A stretch of 64,000 nucleotides of DNA from Cryptomeria japonica (GCF_030272615.1 NC_081412.1:687202583-687266582); one strand, 5' to 3'. Numbered from the stretch's first letter, positions 22,750 to 35,700 are shown. The notes: generated by a model not told the origin, from the letters alone. Translations and numbers: made by a program.

Positions 22750-24709
22750 GGCAAAAATTAATCAAGTGTTAAGTATCCACGATTAGCTAAGGGTTGAAAA
22801 CAACTATAATATATGGTTCTAACTTGTCCTTCAAAAGGAAACTTCAAACAGTTGCAGAATGTGGAAGGAATTGCTTTCATGGATGTGAGCCAAGGATGAC
22901 CCAACTTTACATGAAATTGTTTCGATGTAGGGATAATGGTAAAAGGAACATCTAAGGATTTAGAACCAACCCCAACAAAAAGAGTGATGGAACCTATGGC
23001 AAGACAAGTGAAGCCATCATGCACCTTAATCAAGATGTCAGATTTATCATAAGTATCCTGATATAATTCATGTGTTTAGAGATTTTCTTTTGTAATCACA
23101 TTCACCATACAAACTGGATCAATAAGCACCCCATGTGAGAGTTTTTTATTGATTCTAGCACTAATGTATAATGGACCATCAAGTGCATCTTTCGAATATC
23201 ACTTGAGGTAAAGGTGATATTTAGTTCACATTTACCCTTAAGTTTCTCTTTGTTCTTTCAAATTCACAACATTGAGAGCTTCATTGAATATGTTATGACT
23301 ATCATCATTATGTTCAACGACACTGGTTGAATGGGAAGTCAAAGGATTGGTTAAGATGTGTAGGTTTTGATTAGGTGGTGATACAGATTTATTCCCTTTA
23401 TCATTCACACCATCAACTACAATTAAATTAGAGTCAATGAGGTCTTAAATTTTATTTTTTATATGCATACATCGCTATGCGTCATGTCTGTGTTGATGAT
23501 AATATTGACAAAAGGCCTTCAAGTTAAAAGGAGACAAAGGCTTTGAAGGATTTACAATGCAATTAATCAGTCTATGTACCATTGGCCCAATGTTGTTTTG
23601 AAAATGTTGCAAGAATTTATCGACCAATTATTGAGAAGTATCGACCGAATTACTAGGCAAGGAGCAAAACCATTCCAAAGTAGTTTCTTTTAAGGATATA
23701 GGAAAGAGTTTTGCAAGAAGTTTTTGTTCAAAGAAGTCATTGCATGAAGCAATAAATGTTTTCACATGACTATGTGGGTCACCTTTTCTATTGTATTTCT
23801 CAAAACGAGGTACCTCAATGTTTTGTGGGAGTTGGGTTTGAAGAATGGCAACAAAAAGTGGGCTACTTGCAATGCAATGAAGAGATAGTGGATTGGGATG
23901 GGGTTATGTGGCCAATTGTTATTGTAAGGATGAGACATTTTATAACAAATGGTTTATAGCATTGTCAATAGGTTAAATTGGTTGGTGAATAGTTAGGTTG
24001 TGATGGAGTGTTTGAAGAGATATTATTGTAGGTAGGTGGAACATTGTAGTAAGTAGGTAGAGGAGATGGTTGATGGATGTCTTGAGAAACAAAAAGAACA
24101 TTGGTTGAAGATGGAACATAAGTATATTGATTGATATGATTAACCCGATTACTAACATGGATGGCATTACCATTTTGTTTAGTGGTAGTCATGATAGAAG
24201 ATGTATATGTAGGAACATTGGGTATTGTTATAGGCGTAGGCATTGGTATCTCAACTTGGGTTTTAGGAGCAAAATATCCAAGAACTTTTGTGCAACTAGA
24301 TTTCTTCGTATTGTTTTCATCCATTGTGTGAGTTATGTTATGTAGAACATCCACGCCATGTTCATCATCACCTCATATCAACTTCCTTAGATTCTCAATC
24401 AAAGGGATTGCCTCTTCGACCAAGTGTTTGACTTACAAGTTGTTGAAGACCTAATTCCTTGTCAATCCTCATCAATTGTTCGTTAGACACTTGTATTTAA
24501 AAGTCATCTTCATTTATGAGAAGCATGAGGGGAATGAGTTTTAGTAGTGTTAGATCAAGAGAAGATAATTCTCCCAAGCTCTTAGGTAGGTATAAGTTAA
24601 CATTCAACTCAAGCTCAACACCATTAGCATTCAAACCACAAGAAGCCATAAGTGTATAACTTCTTCTCACATGAATATCAGATTCAAAACAACACTTTAT
24701 GAAACTCAT
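22750..24709 (-). pseudogene. gag2: decayed relative of the R1 Gag/protease gene
   Basis: It starts MSFIKCCFESDIHVRRS, matching R1 MSFTTIS...PVRRS. Further blocks line up in order: VSNEQLMRIDKELG with R1 VSVEQLSKLDNQF, a Ser/Thr/Pro-rich part, the knuckle CQYYHQHRHDA, LIDPVCMVN (Asp codon at 23118-23120) with R1 LIDPSCMVN, and KQFHVKLGHPWLTSMKAI with R1 EQFRVKLGYPWLSSMKAI. Several stops and frameshifts break it. Only gag and the protease-like part are present, as in R1, so the gag-only design is older than the R1 insertion. Confidence 0.75.
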
Positions 24710-25459
24710 AAACATGTACAAGCTCCAACAACACACAATTGCTCCTAGGAAACAAAGAAGGAAAGTTAGAGGCAAAGGTACAGGAATTGGTTTATGCTTG
24801 CAATGCCTTTAATTAATTGACCCAATGCATTGCAAATGTAGAAAATGATAATGCAATTAGTTAAGCAATGATATGAAATGATAGCAATAACACAATTGAT
24901 TAAGCAAGTGATTAAACTCTGTGATGTAGCAATGATATGATCAATTAACCACCTATTTAAGCAATATGAGCTAATAAAGTGATGATTAATGTCTCCAAAA
25001 CTGAAAATTTATGTCTCCAAAACTGAAAATTTTATGAAATTAAAGTCAAATCTGAATAACCAAATCAGAAATAATGCCAAATATGTCAAGTTCACCAAAA
25101 TGAAATGGATGGAAATGGATCCTTAGTCTAGAATTGCAAACTAGGTACTTCTTCATTCATTATTTCCAATTTGTGATATCATTTCATTAGGGAAACAATC
25201 AATTAGGTTCAGATTCAGTCCTCTAGAGAGTTGGGACACTGATGAATTGTTCCCTTTTCTTTGATTTGATACGATTGGATACGATTTTGATGATGAAGAT
25301 GACAGAACTAGATAAAATGATGCAAAATTTACAAGAATCAGCATAAACAGATAGATACAAAACAAAAAACAAACACAAAAGAGCAGATCTAGAATTGAGA
25401 TGCAAAAAAGAACCTGATACTAAAATCTAGAGTAGAAAGTGTCGAACAAGTGAGCTAAG
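24710..25459 (-). other. Leader of the gag2 element
   Basis: AT-rich sequence between the gag2 start and the presumed LTR end. Two related GTCTCCAAAACTGAAAATTT words lie next to each other near 24990-25030. No primer site was recognised. Confidence 0.35.
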
Positions 25460-26407
25460 CGTGCTTAGACCTAAAGGTGTCTCTATCAGTTGAGGCTTCG
25501 GATTTTGGATCAAGATGTTCTATAAATCTTTCCCTCCAAACTTCATCCTAAAAGTGTCAATCAAGTGCAAACTGACATACTCTTAGGGTATTCACCTATA
25601 AAAAAGTTAAGACCATCTTGGTCTACTCTGCACAATTTTGCAACTTTTGGATGTTGGATCTATAATTTGAACACATAAAAGGGAGGAAAATGTTGTGTTG
25701 TATAGGGGCTTGCCTAGATCAAACCCCATGTTGGTGTTTCCACCTTCACTACAACAATGTTGGATGAAAGGGAGCTTACCCTTGGTAGGGCAAAGGCTGA
25801 AAACCTTAAAGGAAATTGCTTGAACTGACAAATAATACATTGATGTAAAACTCCTTGTCTTGAAGCCTCACACAAATCTTGTTTCTTGATAAGTGTTAAT
25901 GCATGCCTTCATTATGGAGGAACATATAACTTGATCATGATTACTAAACTTGAATGTGTGAATGCTTGTTTGCAAACTTCTTCTCAATTGCCTTGAAGAT
26001 GTTTGATAGAATGCTCAATTGGAAGTGATAGGAATAATAATTTGAGAGCTGGGAGTTTAAAGGAGAGGTGTTGTATTTATAGACAAATTACACATTTTCG
26101 GGTTTAATTTCTAAAGGTCAACAATGGAGAGCATTTTCCTGCTACTTGCAAAGCCAATCATTTAAATTTCAAATTTGGAGCCAAAATGGCTGGACTAGGG
26201 CACTAGGAGAGGTCTATGGTGCTAGGCACCAAAAACTTGGCATTTTGGGCTGAAATAAATATCATTGAGCAGAGGATTGCACTTAGCTTCCAGAAATGGC
26301 CATGAGCTTAGCACAATTAGGCATGAATTAGGGGCATGAGGCACAACCACCAAAGTGAGCCCAAAATGAGAGTGAAATTATAGAAGAATACAATTTGTGA
26401 CACTACA
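25460..26407 (-). repeat. 5' LTR of the gag2 element
   Basis: On the minus strand it begins TGTAGTGTCACAAATTG at 26407, where it interrupts the chromovirus protease region. A TATA box (CTATAAATAC) lies at about 26073-26082. The LTR 3' end is uncertain. No matching minus-oriented LTR is found to the left. Confidence 0.55.
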
Positions 26408-28037
26408 AAACCCATCATAGGACCCCCATTGGAAAGGCTTTGAAGAACTACCTCCTTCCCATTAGATTTGAAATTTAGCTCCAAGGTTTGGTTATTTTGT
26501 GTGTTCACCAAGTGAATGCAACCATTGCACTCCTAATACCAACTTCATCTCTCCAATGTCAATCACATAGAATTCATCTCATCTCTTGTGTCCTAGAGTC
26601 AACTCCAACTATCAAATCATTTGATTGCATGGAATAATATACCTGATCACATTAAACCCTTCAAAATCTTTTGTCCTCAAACCCATCTTAGGCACCAACC
26701 CTTTATTATTAAAGTTGAGGGTGGCCCCACTATTGATCAAAATTGTCATCCTTTGCCCCTGTAAGTCTCCTCTAACACAAAAAGTGATATCTAGGTGCTC
26801 CTAAGAGTGTTGCAAGTGTGTCACATAAATGTTCTCCTCCTTGGTCATCATGCTCAATCCCATCCACAATAATTTCAGGCTCAGGCTCATCTACCTTGGA
26901 TTCCTCATCAAAAACCAATTGTAATGTACTTACCCCTTTCCCAAACACCTATGACCTGGTTGCCATGGTTGTCTACAAGTGAAGCATAATTTTTTTCCTT
27001 TGTATTTCGTTCTTGGACTCCTCAACCTCATTAGGTTTCCAAGGCAATTCCTTAGGTTGAGGAAAACTCTAAGGAGACTTCCTATACTAACGGCCTTATG
27101 CAAGCCTCTAGGATCAAATTGCCTTACCAAACCCTTGAATGGTTCAAATAGACCCTCTACAAAAAGAACTATGAGCCTCCTCTTTGTCACATCTAGAACC
27201 ATCACTAATAGCCTCTAAAATTCTGCCACATAGTGCTCCATTGTGTCCTCTTACCTTAGCTATGCTAGCTCTCAAAAGTAAATCTCTAGATCCTTCCTAT
27301 CAAATCTCTCCATCAATCTTTGGTTGAACTCTTCTAAGGTGGTGATCAAGTCATGTCATTGGGTCACCATGCCATGGTACCACCTCGTGGGCTACACCTT
27401 CGAGATGCAAGGTGGCAAAATTGATGGTTTCAACTTCAAACAAGGGGTTCAAAGATAAGTATGTATCCAATTTTTGAATCGATGCTCTAGCTGAGCAACT
27501 TCCCAATCCATCAAAAGTAGGCATTGTAATCTTCCCCAAACATTATCGTATGTCACTGTGGAGCTGCTCTTCATACCTTCTCCTCCTATGTCCATTTCTT
27601 GTCTTCATGTCATAATACTCTATGAATGCCATGTCCCAATGGATGGATGGACTTAGAGCACTATAATCAACATGATATGTTTTCATCTCCTTGTCGTTGT
27701 TAGGTGGTACATGTTGCTCTTCTTCAAGTGGGTCTTCTCCTTTTTGCCAGAATGTGGCTCTAAATCTCTTGGTTGGAGGGTTGACTGAAACTCTATTATT
27801 GGCACAGTGACTTCCTTCACCACAATTGGAATTAAATCTCCCAACACTCCGTTGTTGATTCATTCCTCTCAAGGTCCTCACAATATCAGCCATAGACTTC
27901 CTCGTGGACTGGAATTCTTTGGTCAGCTCTCTGCTTTCATTTCTAATGACCTCTCGGAGGTTGATTTCCTCATTCCTCTCACCGATGACTTCTTCCTTTC
28001 TCCTTTCCCCTACACTGGTACCTGATTTCACCATCAT
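26408..28037 (-). pseudogene. Ty3/Gypsy chromovirus gag-pro, truncated by the gag2 LTR
   Basis: It starts MMVKSGTSVGERRKEE. In order: Gag core MPTFDGLGSCSARASIQKLD and LHLEGVAHE (27540-27350), a knuckle CFTCRQPWQPGHRC near 26965 that is typical of plant chromoviruses, then a protease region with ILINSGATLNF near 26740 where the catalytic Asp is Asn. Protease sequence continues to LELNFKSNGKEVVLQSLSN near 26440 and stops at the gag2 LTR. Frameshifts and stops are present. Reverse transcriptase and integrase are not in this window. Confidence 0.72.
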
Positions 28038-28086
28038 TGTTCTGCATAAATCTGCATCACACACCCACAAGTTGGAAAAAACAAAG

Positions 28087-28098
28087 GTTCTGATACCA
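28087..28098 (-). other. Primer-binding site of the chromovirus
   Basis: The minus strand reads TGGTATCAGAAC, 11 of 12 matches to the initiator tRNA-Met site. It lies about 50 bp upstream of gag, as in many plant chromoviruses. Confidence 0.7.
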
Positions 28099-28980
28099 AT
28101 ACAATGGCCCAATACAGTTGTTTGTTCCTATTCACTGACAAAAAACATAAAACATACTATAATATTTTTCCACTTTTGGCTTAAATATTTATACTCAAAT
28201 ATGGCCATGAATAACAGCAAATTTTATAGACAATATTATTGAAATAATAACAATCTTCAGCTTTAAACAATTGCTCAAATCATTCTAATAGAAGTTTATA
28301 GAGTTTATGGCAGGCAAATACAGAGTGATTGCAGATACAGATTATCTTACAAGTAAGGCGACTTAATCAGATACATATGATGAAACGCAGGTCTGATACT
28401 ATTGTGACTGTTACTGATAATTGCCTTTCACCCTAAGATTGTTGATGATGTGATAGCTCCGGGAACTCCAATTGTCACGATTGAAAAAATTGGTGAATTT
28501 GTGCCTTGTGAGTGGGTAGTCCTTGCATAGCATTCTCTAGAACCCACTGACTACTATAAATCATGATCTCATCTGTAGTCGCTATCCTTTAAGGTATGCC
28601 TGGTCGAATGACAACAAAATTCTAGACCTGGTAACTCTGTTGCCTTCAATGTTCACTACTCCTTCCTATCTACCACTTCAGTGATCTTCGAAGAAGGCTC
28701 CCAAATAGTGTGGTCACAACTCGGTAGGTACTAGAATGCTGCTCTCAATAATTTTGTAGACTTGAAAGAGGAATCACTTGTAATTGGTGGCACTCACACA
28801 CCTGAAATAGTATTCGCTCAAAATTACAGCAATAAGCAATATATACCTGTTTGAGTTTGAAACTAAGGTGGCCAACCACATGAAAAAGAGGTCTATTATT
28901 AGCACCGACCCAAATAAAGTTGCTATTATTATTTATTTATTTAATAAATTTAATACTATATTATTATTAATTACTGTTTA
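28099..28980 (-). repeat. 5' LTR of the chromovirus (right end approximate)
   Basis: It directly follows the primer site and has no coding content. A TATA-like ATATATAC is near 28839, with CACCGAC (28902-28908) and GGCCAAC boxes just upstream in the minus sense. The far boundary could not be fixed because no second LTR is in the window. Confidence 0.5.
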
Positions 28981-29950
28981 TAAACACATTTATCAAATTA
29001 AATAATATCAACATGCTCATTGAATCAAGGGGACATGATATAATGCCAAAACCTGTCTATGTTGGTCATCCAAAAGAGACCAATCGAGTTTAAAATTTAC
29101 AATGCAAAGGGGTAGTGTATTATAGGTTATACACCTTGGAGAAAAGGTGAGAGGGCAAAAGAAATCAAAGATGGAATCAGAAGATGATTGGGGAAGAAAT
29201 AGTAATAATTAATTTGCAAGGGTTATCTGGTTTGGATAATTTACAGAACAAGATACCATATAGAGCAAGATTTGGTTGACCCTTACCAATCGGAGTACAA
29301 TAGTATTCATATTGAAATTATAGGTAGGGTTGTTATCATACTAGTAACTAGACCACATGAAAATGTGACATTATATAATAATGAAAAAAAAATATATCAT
29401 TTTTAGAATCTCAAGAGCAAGGCCCACAAAATTCAAGTAAAGCAGCACAATTATATGACACGGCTTATGATGTACAATTGGTCTACTGATTTCATTAGCT
29501 CTTCTCATGGTATTGTACAGTGAACCGATACATGTATGTATAATACACAGATCCCCTATGCATGGTGCAGACTTGTCACTTGTGCAACAATTGTTGAACC
29601 AGATATAAGACACCATTAAGGATTAGGCTCACAACATTGGTTTGTGATCCACTTATAAGTCATCATTAAGACATAAATTACAAAGTACATTGAGGAAGTC
29701 CAGCATTCTAGCAAGTTCCTAATAGCCCCTTGAATGTCTAGACATGTAATCTACAAAGTCACATTACAAATAAAAAGAATTTCTAAATAATAAATTAAAA
29801 GAAGCAATATGGTACCTAATGTATACAATAGTGCAGCTAAAATTTTTACAACTTTTCTGCTCAATGTTGAGAAGTCACAAGTAGTACTGTAAGAAAATTC
29901 ATTGATGCTACGGAAATGTCTGTTGCTTGGACGGCAAGATCTACTCTTCT

Positions 29951-30062
29951 TCAATGCACATCAAGTGTTTCTTGACATTCAAATGGCTGAGTCAAATTTA
30001 ATTCCTCAACTTCAAGTGGTTCAGATCTGCCTGACATTCTTTTGACTTTTGATATTTCTCCT
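29951..30062 (-). CDS. Candidate terminal exon of an unknown gene
   Basis: Behind the acceptor CTTATTTTTAG the sequence is open for 37 codons (starting GEISKVKRMSGRSEPLEVEE) and ends in TGA at 29951-29953, followed by AT-rich DNA like a plant 3' UTR. Amino-acid composition is ordinary and not repeat-like. No domain was recognised. The upstream exons and donor sites are not certain, so this is only a candidate. Confidence 0.25.
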
Positions 30063-30631
30063 CTAAAAATAAGACATACAGAATGAATCAATTTCAATAA
30101 AGAGCTCTCATTAGAATTTGAAATCCTCTCAAGAAGAAGAAACTTAATGGAATGTTTTCAAACGTTTGACATTTAAACCAAAGAAAAGAAGTTCTAAATT
30201 GATAACCATCTCAAAGCAGTAAACTTTGAATAGAGTGGAAATTGAAATCACCTATTATTATTTTTATTTTATACAAGGAAAACAAACAAGGCAACTTTGC
30301 GTTTCTTTACTCAAGTTATTGCATACCTTCCTATTAAATACACTGCCAATATGCAAAACAATCATGAAACAGCAACAGAATCTTAATAAATTTTCAATTT
30401 AATGTTTAGCACAACTCCCTTTTCAGTCTTCCTAACAGGCAAATATTAACTAGAGAAGGCATGTCATATTGTAATCCAGCATGGAATAAATTTTATGTAG
30501 TGATAATATCAATATAGATGGAATCAATTTTCATGTAGAATAACATAATCAATATAAAGGTAGACAAATTTTAAGACAGTAAAAGGTTGGAGACACTAAA
30601 TGAAAAGATCTTAACAGACGATGAACAACTA

Positions 30632-30744
30632 CTGTACTAACAAACTGCATTTCTGAAAATAAAAGAGAAACAGATGTCTGCAACTCCATATGCTGCAGTG
30701 TTTGCCATCCAAGATCTGCAGAATGAGCTTTAAGAGCTCGAAAG
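30632..30744 (-). CDS. Candidate internal exon of an unknown gene
   Basis: It follows a possible acceptor (AATTCATGCAG) preceded by a pyrimidine-containing tract. One frame reads FELLKLILQILDGKHCSIWS and another FRALKAHSADLGWQTLQHME; I cannot decide between them. The donor is unclear. It could belong with the terminal exon at 29951-30062, about 570 bp downstream. Confidence 0.15.
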
Positions 30745-31200
30745 CTGCATGAATTGTTAGGCAGCATATATAAAAGCTGAAATAATAGATTTCGGGGATA
30801 CATAAATTGAAATTATCTCTAAGCAGGCAACATGGCAATAAAAAACAGTAGTGAACAGTGTTTTCCAGGGACACATCACTGGGGCCTAGATACCCATCCT
30901 AGATGTACAGGACATTGGTAACCAGCCCCCTGTCCCCCTTGACAAAACCAATGCCTTCCCTTATTTTTTGCTAAAGTAATTCCAATTCAAGGGCATACCA
31001 TAGCCATTAAGGGTATGGTGCGATGGCTAAAACTTGATAGTGTTCTGTACCTTGCACACACAAGCCCCATTTTGCTTAAGGCAACAAAAAGGGACCCCCC
31101 TTTCCTTGTGTCTTTTGCTTTGATTGATATTTTGGTTGATTTTGCTTTCTGTTTGTTGCTTTGAGTCTATTTTGAGGTCTTCTGCTTGTTTGTCAAACTC

Positions 31201-31480
31201 TCAAAGTTGGTCATCTTGGTATGATGTTAAAGGGAACTCTGAACCCCAATCTAAAGATTCTTTTCTTTTGTTTCTTTCTTGTGTTTATTTGCTTACTTCT
31301 GGTTGTGTTTAGCTTTGTTTTGGTTTTCAGTCTTCTTTTGCCTTTGTTTTTGGGATTTCAGACTTTCAAAGTTGGTTGGCCTAGCATGACTGTAAAGGAA
31401 ACTCTGAAACTTTGATGCTTTGTAAGTCAGACTTGTTGGGAGGCTGCGAGTCACCCTTGTCGGACCTTCAAAGTTGGTCA
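31201..31480 (+). repeat. Dispersed repeat units in D (TCAAAGTTGG)
   Basis: TCAAAGTTGGTCAT or a close variant occurs at 31201, 31366 and 31468, each followed by a similar block (GTATGATGTTAAAGGGAACT, GCATGACTGTAAAGGAAACT). The first spacing is 165 bp, close to the hairpin period in E1 and E2. Confidence 0.5.
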
Positions 31481-32160
31481 TCCAAGCATGACCATCAAAT
31501 CATCTCTAAAACCATGAGACTTGGAATATGACGTCAACCTACCTCCCTTGCTCTGCATCAATGGCAATTTTCCTACACATGTTGTTTGCCTTTTGTTCCA
31601 AAGTCTACTTTACTTTTTCCACTTTGCACTATTTCCTTTTGTGTTTTCTCACTTCCTCGTGATTTTGAGCTCTACTGAGAGAAAGATGGCTGTAAAGAGT
31701 TTGCATGCTTGTGTGTTTGTTGTGTCACTTAGTGGTCACTTTTCATCTTGTCATCCACATTTTTTTCTCGTTGATTTATTAATGGCAGATGGAATTTGAC
31801 TATTTAGTGTTTGGTTTTCTTTCTTTGTTGTTTGACCTGATTTGTTTGTCTTTCATGTGATTAAGGCATCGTGGGTTGTTTTCCTTTTTTCCTTTTTTTC
31901 ATGTTTTTTTCTCATTTTGTTATTTGTTCTTGCATGCCCCAATCAATCAGTCTTGTTTCTCCTTTGTCAAATCCATTTGTTGAAGTTGTGGGTTGTTTTA
32001 TGCCTAATGATGTCATGATGGTGTCATCCTTCCACAAAAACTTAATGTCTGCCATTGGGCTTGCGGGCTTGGCCTTGATATCCCATTTTCATAGTCAGTG
32101 TTTTAATTATGCTCTTCTTTATGGACTCTGTCTTTAGTTCCTTCCTATCCTTGATTATTT

Positions 32161-32480
32161 TTCACTAAGTCATCTTTTAGGATCACACTTTCAAAGTCCT
32201 CTTATTTGAGTATTGGTTAAGCAATCTCTCCAAAATCCAATCCCCAATATTTTACACTAAGTTATCTTTTGGGATCGCAGTTTCAAAGTGCTATTTTTTT
32301 AGTACTAGTTTAGTAGTTTCTCCAAAGTTAGATCGCTCATGCTTTTTCACTAAGTTACTTTTGGATTTCGCAATTTCGAAGTGCTCTTATTCATGTGCTA
32401 GCACAGTGTTTCCTCCAAAATCCAATCCTCAACACTTTACAATGATTTTCTCTTTTAGGATCGCAACTTAGGGCTTACCT
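32161..32480 (+). repeat. Tandem repeat in D, about 93-bp period
   Basis: CACTAAGT followed by CTTTTAGGATCGCA-like sequence, TTTCAAAGTGCTCTTAT and CTCCAAAATCCAATCC recurs at about 32163, 32255, 32348 and 32433. There are four diverged copies. Confidence 0.7.
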
Positions 32481-33179
32481 CCATTGGCATACTTGTTGAG
32501 TACCCCTAATCCCCAAAATCCAACACTTTCTAAAGGCCTATTCATTTGGGTTTGAGGATTGATTTTTCTTTAATATAGCACCTTTTAGAGAATATTAAAC
32601 GCCTTGAAAATACTTAATGACATGTTCCTATGGTGTCTTTGGGCATCAGACTTCCTAGATTGCCAATACCTAAAGCATGAATCATGTTGGGACCCTGAAT
32701 TATGATTCTCCACCAAGTTTTCTGTAGTAGACAGTATGGTGCAACCTCGATGATTCCTTTTGTGCTTGTCTATTCACTATATTTGAATATAGTGAATAAT
32801 TGAGGTTATATTGGTTTGATTTGGCTCACTAACCTATCTATGGAAATTGTATGATTGTAATATCTAATTGCCTTGTGTGCGCTTGGCAACACATATGCAA
32901 GAAGAGCAACAATAGTCAAAAGCAATGAAGTACCAATACAAAGTATATCTTCCTGCATCAAAGATGTTTTGACCCTGGACAGATATTGGAGATGCACATA
33001 GGGTTAAAGCTAAAGGATATAGAACACTCATGGCCCAATGCATGGATAAATCAACCTTGGTGCAGGCTATTGCTTTTCCTATTTCCCTCCAATCTTCAAA
33101 GTTGGTCTTAGCATGTACCAAGGCATGTGATCAAAAGGCAAGAAAACTATATTAAACATAAGTTCAGATGTCATCAAAA

Positions 33180-34145
33180 GAGTATTTGAGCTTCCAACTT
33201 ATGCCAAACATGATAATGTGAACATGGAGGAGGCATTGAACTACTATGAGAGCAAAAAAGCTTCCAACTTCGTAAATAAAAATTTGTTGCAGCACAGAAG
33301 AAAGTCTGCGGTGAAGATGGCAACAATCATCCATAAGAGTGAGTTCCAAGAGGACCCTAACGATGCCATCACCCTTCTCAGCATGGTGTTTGGTTTGGCT
33401 AATGCCAAGGATTTCTATCCTTGGATGTGCTACTTCATCATTCAAATTTGTAATGAAAGGAGAATAGATTGGGCCACTCTCATTAGTAACACATTTCATC
33501 AACAATCATTTGAGGTCTTGTAATCCTCCAAATTGCACATTGCATCATATTTGATATAATTGTTGGCTTTTCAAGCCAGCTTTCAAGGTTTAAATCAAGT
33601 AGGCCTTGCAACTGTGAGAAACAAAGTTATATGAGCATTATCTCAGTTAAATTGAAACAAAGTTGGAAATATTATAATAGGGTGAATGATCCAATTGCTT
33701 ATGCTATCATAAGGTATTTGGAGAATGATTATGCAAAGAGGTTGTCTTTGGAGGCAACTGAGGTTATGGCTGGCCTGGGAAACTAGTTCATCTAGTCTAA
33801 AACCTTATCTTACATCAAAGTGGTTAGCTTTCATAAAGCACCCTACAAACTCCCCAGGTAGCCTAGCAACAAGATCATTTTACTAGAGATTTGTGTCAGG
33901 TAGTACAGATAAAAAGACTGATCACCAGCAAACACAAGGATGGAAATTCCTTCCCACTCGAGGTAGGAAGTTATCAGTGCTCCAATGTGCAGAATATTAG
34001 GGAGCTGAGCAAGAGATGGCTCATTTGACAATGCATCTATATGGAGAAAGGGATAGATTGGACCCTTGATTGGATTATTTTTCAAACATGTGCCCGCAAT
34101 AGAAGACTCTAGCTGATTGCCTAGATGAACATCAGGCACCAAAAA
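33180..34145 (+). pseudogene. Decayed copy of the E-family protein gene
   Basis: Collinear with the E1 protein in three blocks: ITLLSMVFGLANAKDFYPWM...WATLIS matches E1 ITLLNRVTGAPQAFYFEKWM...WARIIS; a stretch beginning NRVNDPIAYAIIR matches the E1 stretch from KLVNDTFTMNITR; and APYKLPR-stop-PSNKIILLEIC matches E1 PPYMLPRYPTDRIVLLEV. Frameshifts and stops are frequent. It shows that the E gene is an old, inherited part of the family and not a chance open frame in E1. Confidence 0.75.
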
Positions 34146-35443
34146 TCAGCACATGCGATGTATGCATGCTCATGCACCTCCCTGTTCCACCCAGTTGCCT
34201 CTAATGATGGTTGTGCTCCAAACGTTTTCTAGGCACAAACAACTTATGTGGCATGAGTGTAGCCGTTGGTTTTGGCACTCTACTAGAAACAAATGAAGTG
34301 GTGGTGGTGGTGGTGGATCTGTTTCGGATACGTGGACCACGAAGAGAGTCCACTATGCCCTAAAGTGCATCTTCATTTGATTCAAGGTCTATTGGAGCAC
34401 CTTGAGAAGTAGTTATAATGACCCCAACCCAGTTCAACGCAATTCTTGCACTTCCCAAACTGTTTTATTGTTCATGTATTTTGTCAAACAGTTGCTACCC
34501 TTGCTCACTTGTTCTACTCAATCACACTATTTTTGTAATTTGCATATATCTGAATTTTCTGTTTTAATGTTCCAGACCAGCATGTTTAATTGAAAATAAT
34601 GGCTCTAACATTTGCAGATGAAAAGCTGGAAAAGAAAATAAACTCCACTATATTAATGAAATCAATCAATGATGGTTTATTAAACTCTGACCTTTTTCAC
34701 AGCAGTATCGGGTATTCAGGAATAACAATAAAGTATAAACACATATAACTACAATTGTCAAGCCGAGGATATCTTATGTGGAGCAATGAGAAATCACATT
34801 CCCACAAAGGCCCTGTTGTGACGTTTTCACACATTGCCCAACTGCAAATGGGGACCCCCCATTTTTTTTCTTGTTAGCATTGATGTTTTTTCTTTGTTTA
34901 GTTAGCTTCACAATAATTTCAAAGTTTCTAGCCCCAAAGATAAGAAGAGGGTTTGATTTTGATGCTGATTAAGGATTGAAATTGTGAAAATAAGTCTTGT
35001 GTAGAGGTGAAAATTCAAGATTGCGTCGAATCAAACAAAACTTTAAATCGCATTACTTGCAAAAAATGCTTTCACATGTTTGTCGAAATTGTCAAATTGT
35101 CAAAAAGAAAAAATTGTCAAAAAACTGAAAAGTTGTCAAAATTGTCAATTTTTTGTCAAGGAAAAAGTTGAAAATGAGAGATTGTCAATGAAAATTCCTA
35201 TGGAAAATGAATGAAAATTCCTCAACAAAATTTCAAAAATTAAAATATGAATTTTATCCGTGAGAAAACAGAGGGAAAAATGGTAAAAATTCCAAGACTT
35301 GAGGAGGGAAAATCAAAGAAAAAACATGAAAAATTTGCTTGGGAAAGGATTGGAAATCCAAGGAAATCAACACAAAATGAAGGAAAAATGATGAAGTCTC
35401 AAATTCTCTTGAAAAAAATTCAAAAAAAATCCACAATCAACCA

Positions 35444-35700
35444 AAATCCATGAAACTTTTTAAGGAGAAGAAAAAAATCCAAGACTAGGCAAAATCCACA
35501 AAAAAGTGAGGTTGTAATAATTTTTCCATAGAGGAGGAAAATCCACGAAAAAAGGTAAAGGGAGGGAATTTTTCCTTGTTACCATAAAATCCACGATAAT
35601 TTGATGAGATGAAATTTTTCCTATGTTATTGCAAAATCCACAATTTTTCTATTAAGTGCAAATTTTTCCTTGGATAGCAAAAATCCATGAAATGCAAGAA
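35444..35700 (+). repeat. Short-period array in F, about 47 bp
   Basis: AAAATCCAC(G/A)A or a close form recurs at about 35444, 35490, 35537, 35584, 35631 and 35680, alternating with GGAATTTTTCC-like blocks. It occupies the same place in the unit as the hairpin arrays of E1 and E2 but is unrelated in sequence. Confidence 0.6.

Larger units (their letters stand above)
28981..31040. other. Unassigned region, possibly the 3' part of a host gene
   Basis: About 2 kb without transposon signatures. On the minus strand two stretches look like exons behind pyrimidine-rich AG acceptors (see 29951-30062 and the piece starting at 30744). The rest is AT-rich. No promoter or RNA gene was recognised. Confidence 0.35.
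31041..34813 (+). mobile_element. D: old, decayed E-family unit
   Basis: The start TGTTCTGTACCTTGCACACA followed by GGGACCCCCC aligns with the E-family start TGTTGTGAC...CACACA...GGGGACCCC. Two internal arrays follow (near 31201-31480 and 32161-32470), then a decayed copy of the E gene. The right end is not defined; F begins at 34814. The order array then gene is the same as in E1. Confidence 0.55.
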
